Assembly: GCA_945870545.1 (NCBI GenBank)
Contig: CAMBTF010000144.1
Span: forward strand, 1 to 5,384
From: Akkermansia muciniphila
GTDB taxonomy: Bacteria > Verrucomicrobiota > Verrucomicrobiia > Verrucomicrobiales > Akkermansiaceae
Length of the DNA: 5,384 nucleotides
Direction: 5' to 3'
The position numbers and the translations under genes are program-made. The notes beneath the pieces were generated by a model. The model did not search any database, was not told where the DNA came from, and saw only the letters and a program-made list of their open reading frames with translations. Within the stretch, counting starts at the first letter, position 1. The number at the start of each line of letters is the position of its first letter. Shown here piece after piece: positions 4,687-5,384 of the stretch.

Positions 4687-5384
4687 ATGAAAATCAGGAT
4701 GTCGTGGGCGCGCAAGGTGGCCGTCGTCGCAGGGATGCTGGTCGCCACGGGCGAGAGCAGTCTCGCCGGGGATTTCATCCGCATCCGTGAGGACGACCAA
4801 GCCACGCGCCTGCAGACCGCCTATTTCGGATACGAAAAGGACGGGGTGCGCGTCGATCTGATCGGCGCAATCCACATCGCGGACAAACGCTACTACGAAT
4901 TTCTCAACAAGAGCTTCGAGGGCTACAACGCGCTGCTTTTCGAGATGGTGGGCGGAGAAAAAATGGGTGGTGGCGCGAAAGAGCCAGAGCCGGAGCAAGA
5001 ACCGGCGGAAAACAAGCTGGCCGCCTTGATCACCGTTTATGAAACCATGGAGAAATCTCTAGGACTCAGCGGACAGGGAGCGGTGATCGACTACACAGCG
5101 GAGAATTTCGTTCATGCAGATCTCACGATGAAGGAATTCGACGCCTTGCAGAAGGAGCGTGGCGAGTCGCTGCTCGGTTTCATGATCCAGTCCGCGCTCA
5201 CTGCCGAGAGGCCCGCCCGTGAGCCGAACAGCATCAACCTCATGCGCGGCATGCTCGGTGGAAAGCCGGAACTAGTTAAGATGGAGCTCATGCACACCAT
5301 GGCGGACGCCGATAAGCAGCTCGACGCAATGGACGGCGCGAACGTGATCATTGGCGACCGCAACGCCCGTTGCATCGAGGTGCT
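4687..5384 (+). CDS. TraB/GumN-like family protein, exported (3' partial)
   Basis: The frame runs from ATG 4687 off the window end, giving 232 complete codons. The N-terminus looks like a signal peptide: basic residues 2-10, hydrophobic 11-22 ('VAVVAGMLVATG'), and possible cleavage after Ala27 in 'SSLAGD'. The mature part starts with the hallmarks of the TraB/PrgY/GumN superfamily: 'VDLIGAIHIADKRYYEFLNK' (56-75, GxIHxAD with His63), 'YNALLFEMV' (80-88, with Glu86), and near the window end 'VIIGDRN' (220-226), matching the conserved E/D-R-N motif. A Glu/Pro-rich stretch (98-108) looks like a flexible loop. The family is thought to include metal-dependent proteases resembling TIKI, but biochemical roles in bacteria are mostly unknown. 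ATG 4699 (Met5) is a possible alternative start. No Shine-Dalgarno is evident. It is divergent from ispG. Confidence 0.8.
   Translation, partial: MKIRMSWARKVAVVAGMLVATGESSLAGDFIRIREDDQATRLQTAYFGYEKDGVRVDLIGAIHIADKRYYEFLNKSFEGYNALLFEMVGGEKMGGGAKEPEPEQEPAENKLAALITVYETMEKSLGLSGQGAVIDYTAENFVHADLTMKEFDALQKERGESLLGFMIQSALTAERPAREPNSINLMRGMLGGKPELVKMELMHTMADADKQLDAMDGANVIIGDRNARCIEV

Noticed and set aside
4620..4805. N-terminal extension of the ispG frame up to an ATG at 4805
   Set aside because: It would run through the start and signal peptide of the divergent TraB-like gene, and the extra 62 residues do not resemble any part of IspG.
1..5384. CRISPR array, tRNA or rRNA gene, riboswitch
   Set aside because: No regularly spaced direct repeats and no recognisable tRNA, rRNA or riboswitch sequence were seen by eye on either strand.

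Overview
The window (5,384 bp, GC-rich) looks like a chromosomal fragment of a Verrucomicrobiota bacterium or a close PVC-group relative. The grounds are the long form of IspG with an extra central domain, a ClpS of the 'DDPVN' type paired with a DUF2017-like protein, a TraB/GumN-like secreted protein, a GNS-type SGNH hydrolase, weak or absent Shine-Dalgarno sequences, and a REP-associated tyrosine transposase (RAYT) of the 'LPHW...VTFRLADSLP' type. The phylum call is inferred from remembered family patterns; no search was run.

Layout: (1) 1-504 (+), the catalytic C-terminal part of a XerC/XerD-type tyrosine recombinase, cut by the window edge. (2) 479-1201 (+), a probable exported SGNH/GDSL-like hydrolase whose first ATG overlaps the recombinase end. 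(3) 1202-1362, a convergent intergenic gap holding a 124-nt element with perfect 28-bp inverted ends. (4) 1363-4619 (-), a tight three-gene block transcribed right to left: ispG, clpS (3-nt gap), then a DUF2017-like gene (ATGA overlap with clpS). (5) 4620-4686, a short divergent promoter region. (6) 4687 to the end (+), a TraB/GumN-like protein, cut by the window edge.

The most remarkable feature is inside ispG. The reading frame is 834 codons from the likely start, about 250 more than expected for a long-form IspG. The excess is a RAYT (HxH motif, candidate nucleophile Tyr in a YVLENP motif) bounded by two 45-nt REP-like palindromic repeats in inverted orientation, starting GTAG and GTGG as RAYT-linked REPs do. 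Repeats and transposase are all read in the ispG frame with no stop, so one open frame runs IspG barrel - REP - RAYT - REP - IspG central domain - iron-sulfur domain. The insertion lies at the junction after the TIM barrel, and every recognisable IspG motif on both sides is intact, including the three cluster cysteines. A hand-counted 120-nt piece of the insert is 50% GC against 63% in a 120-nt piece of ispG, which fits foreign origin.

IspG makes HMBPP in the non-mevalonate isoprenoid pathway. ClpS, cotranscribed with it, delivers N-degron substrates to Clp protease. Whether the fusion protein is still an active IspG, is processed, or is a recently broken gene cannot be decided from this sequence.
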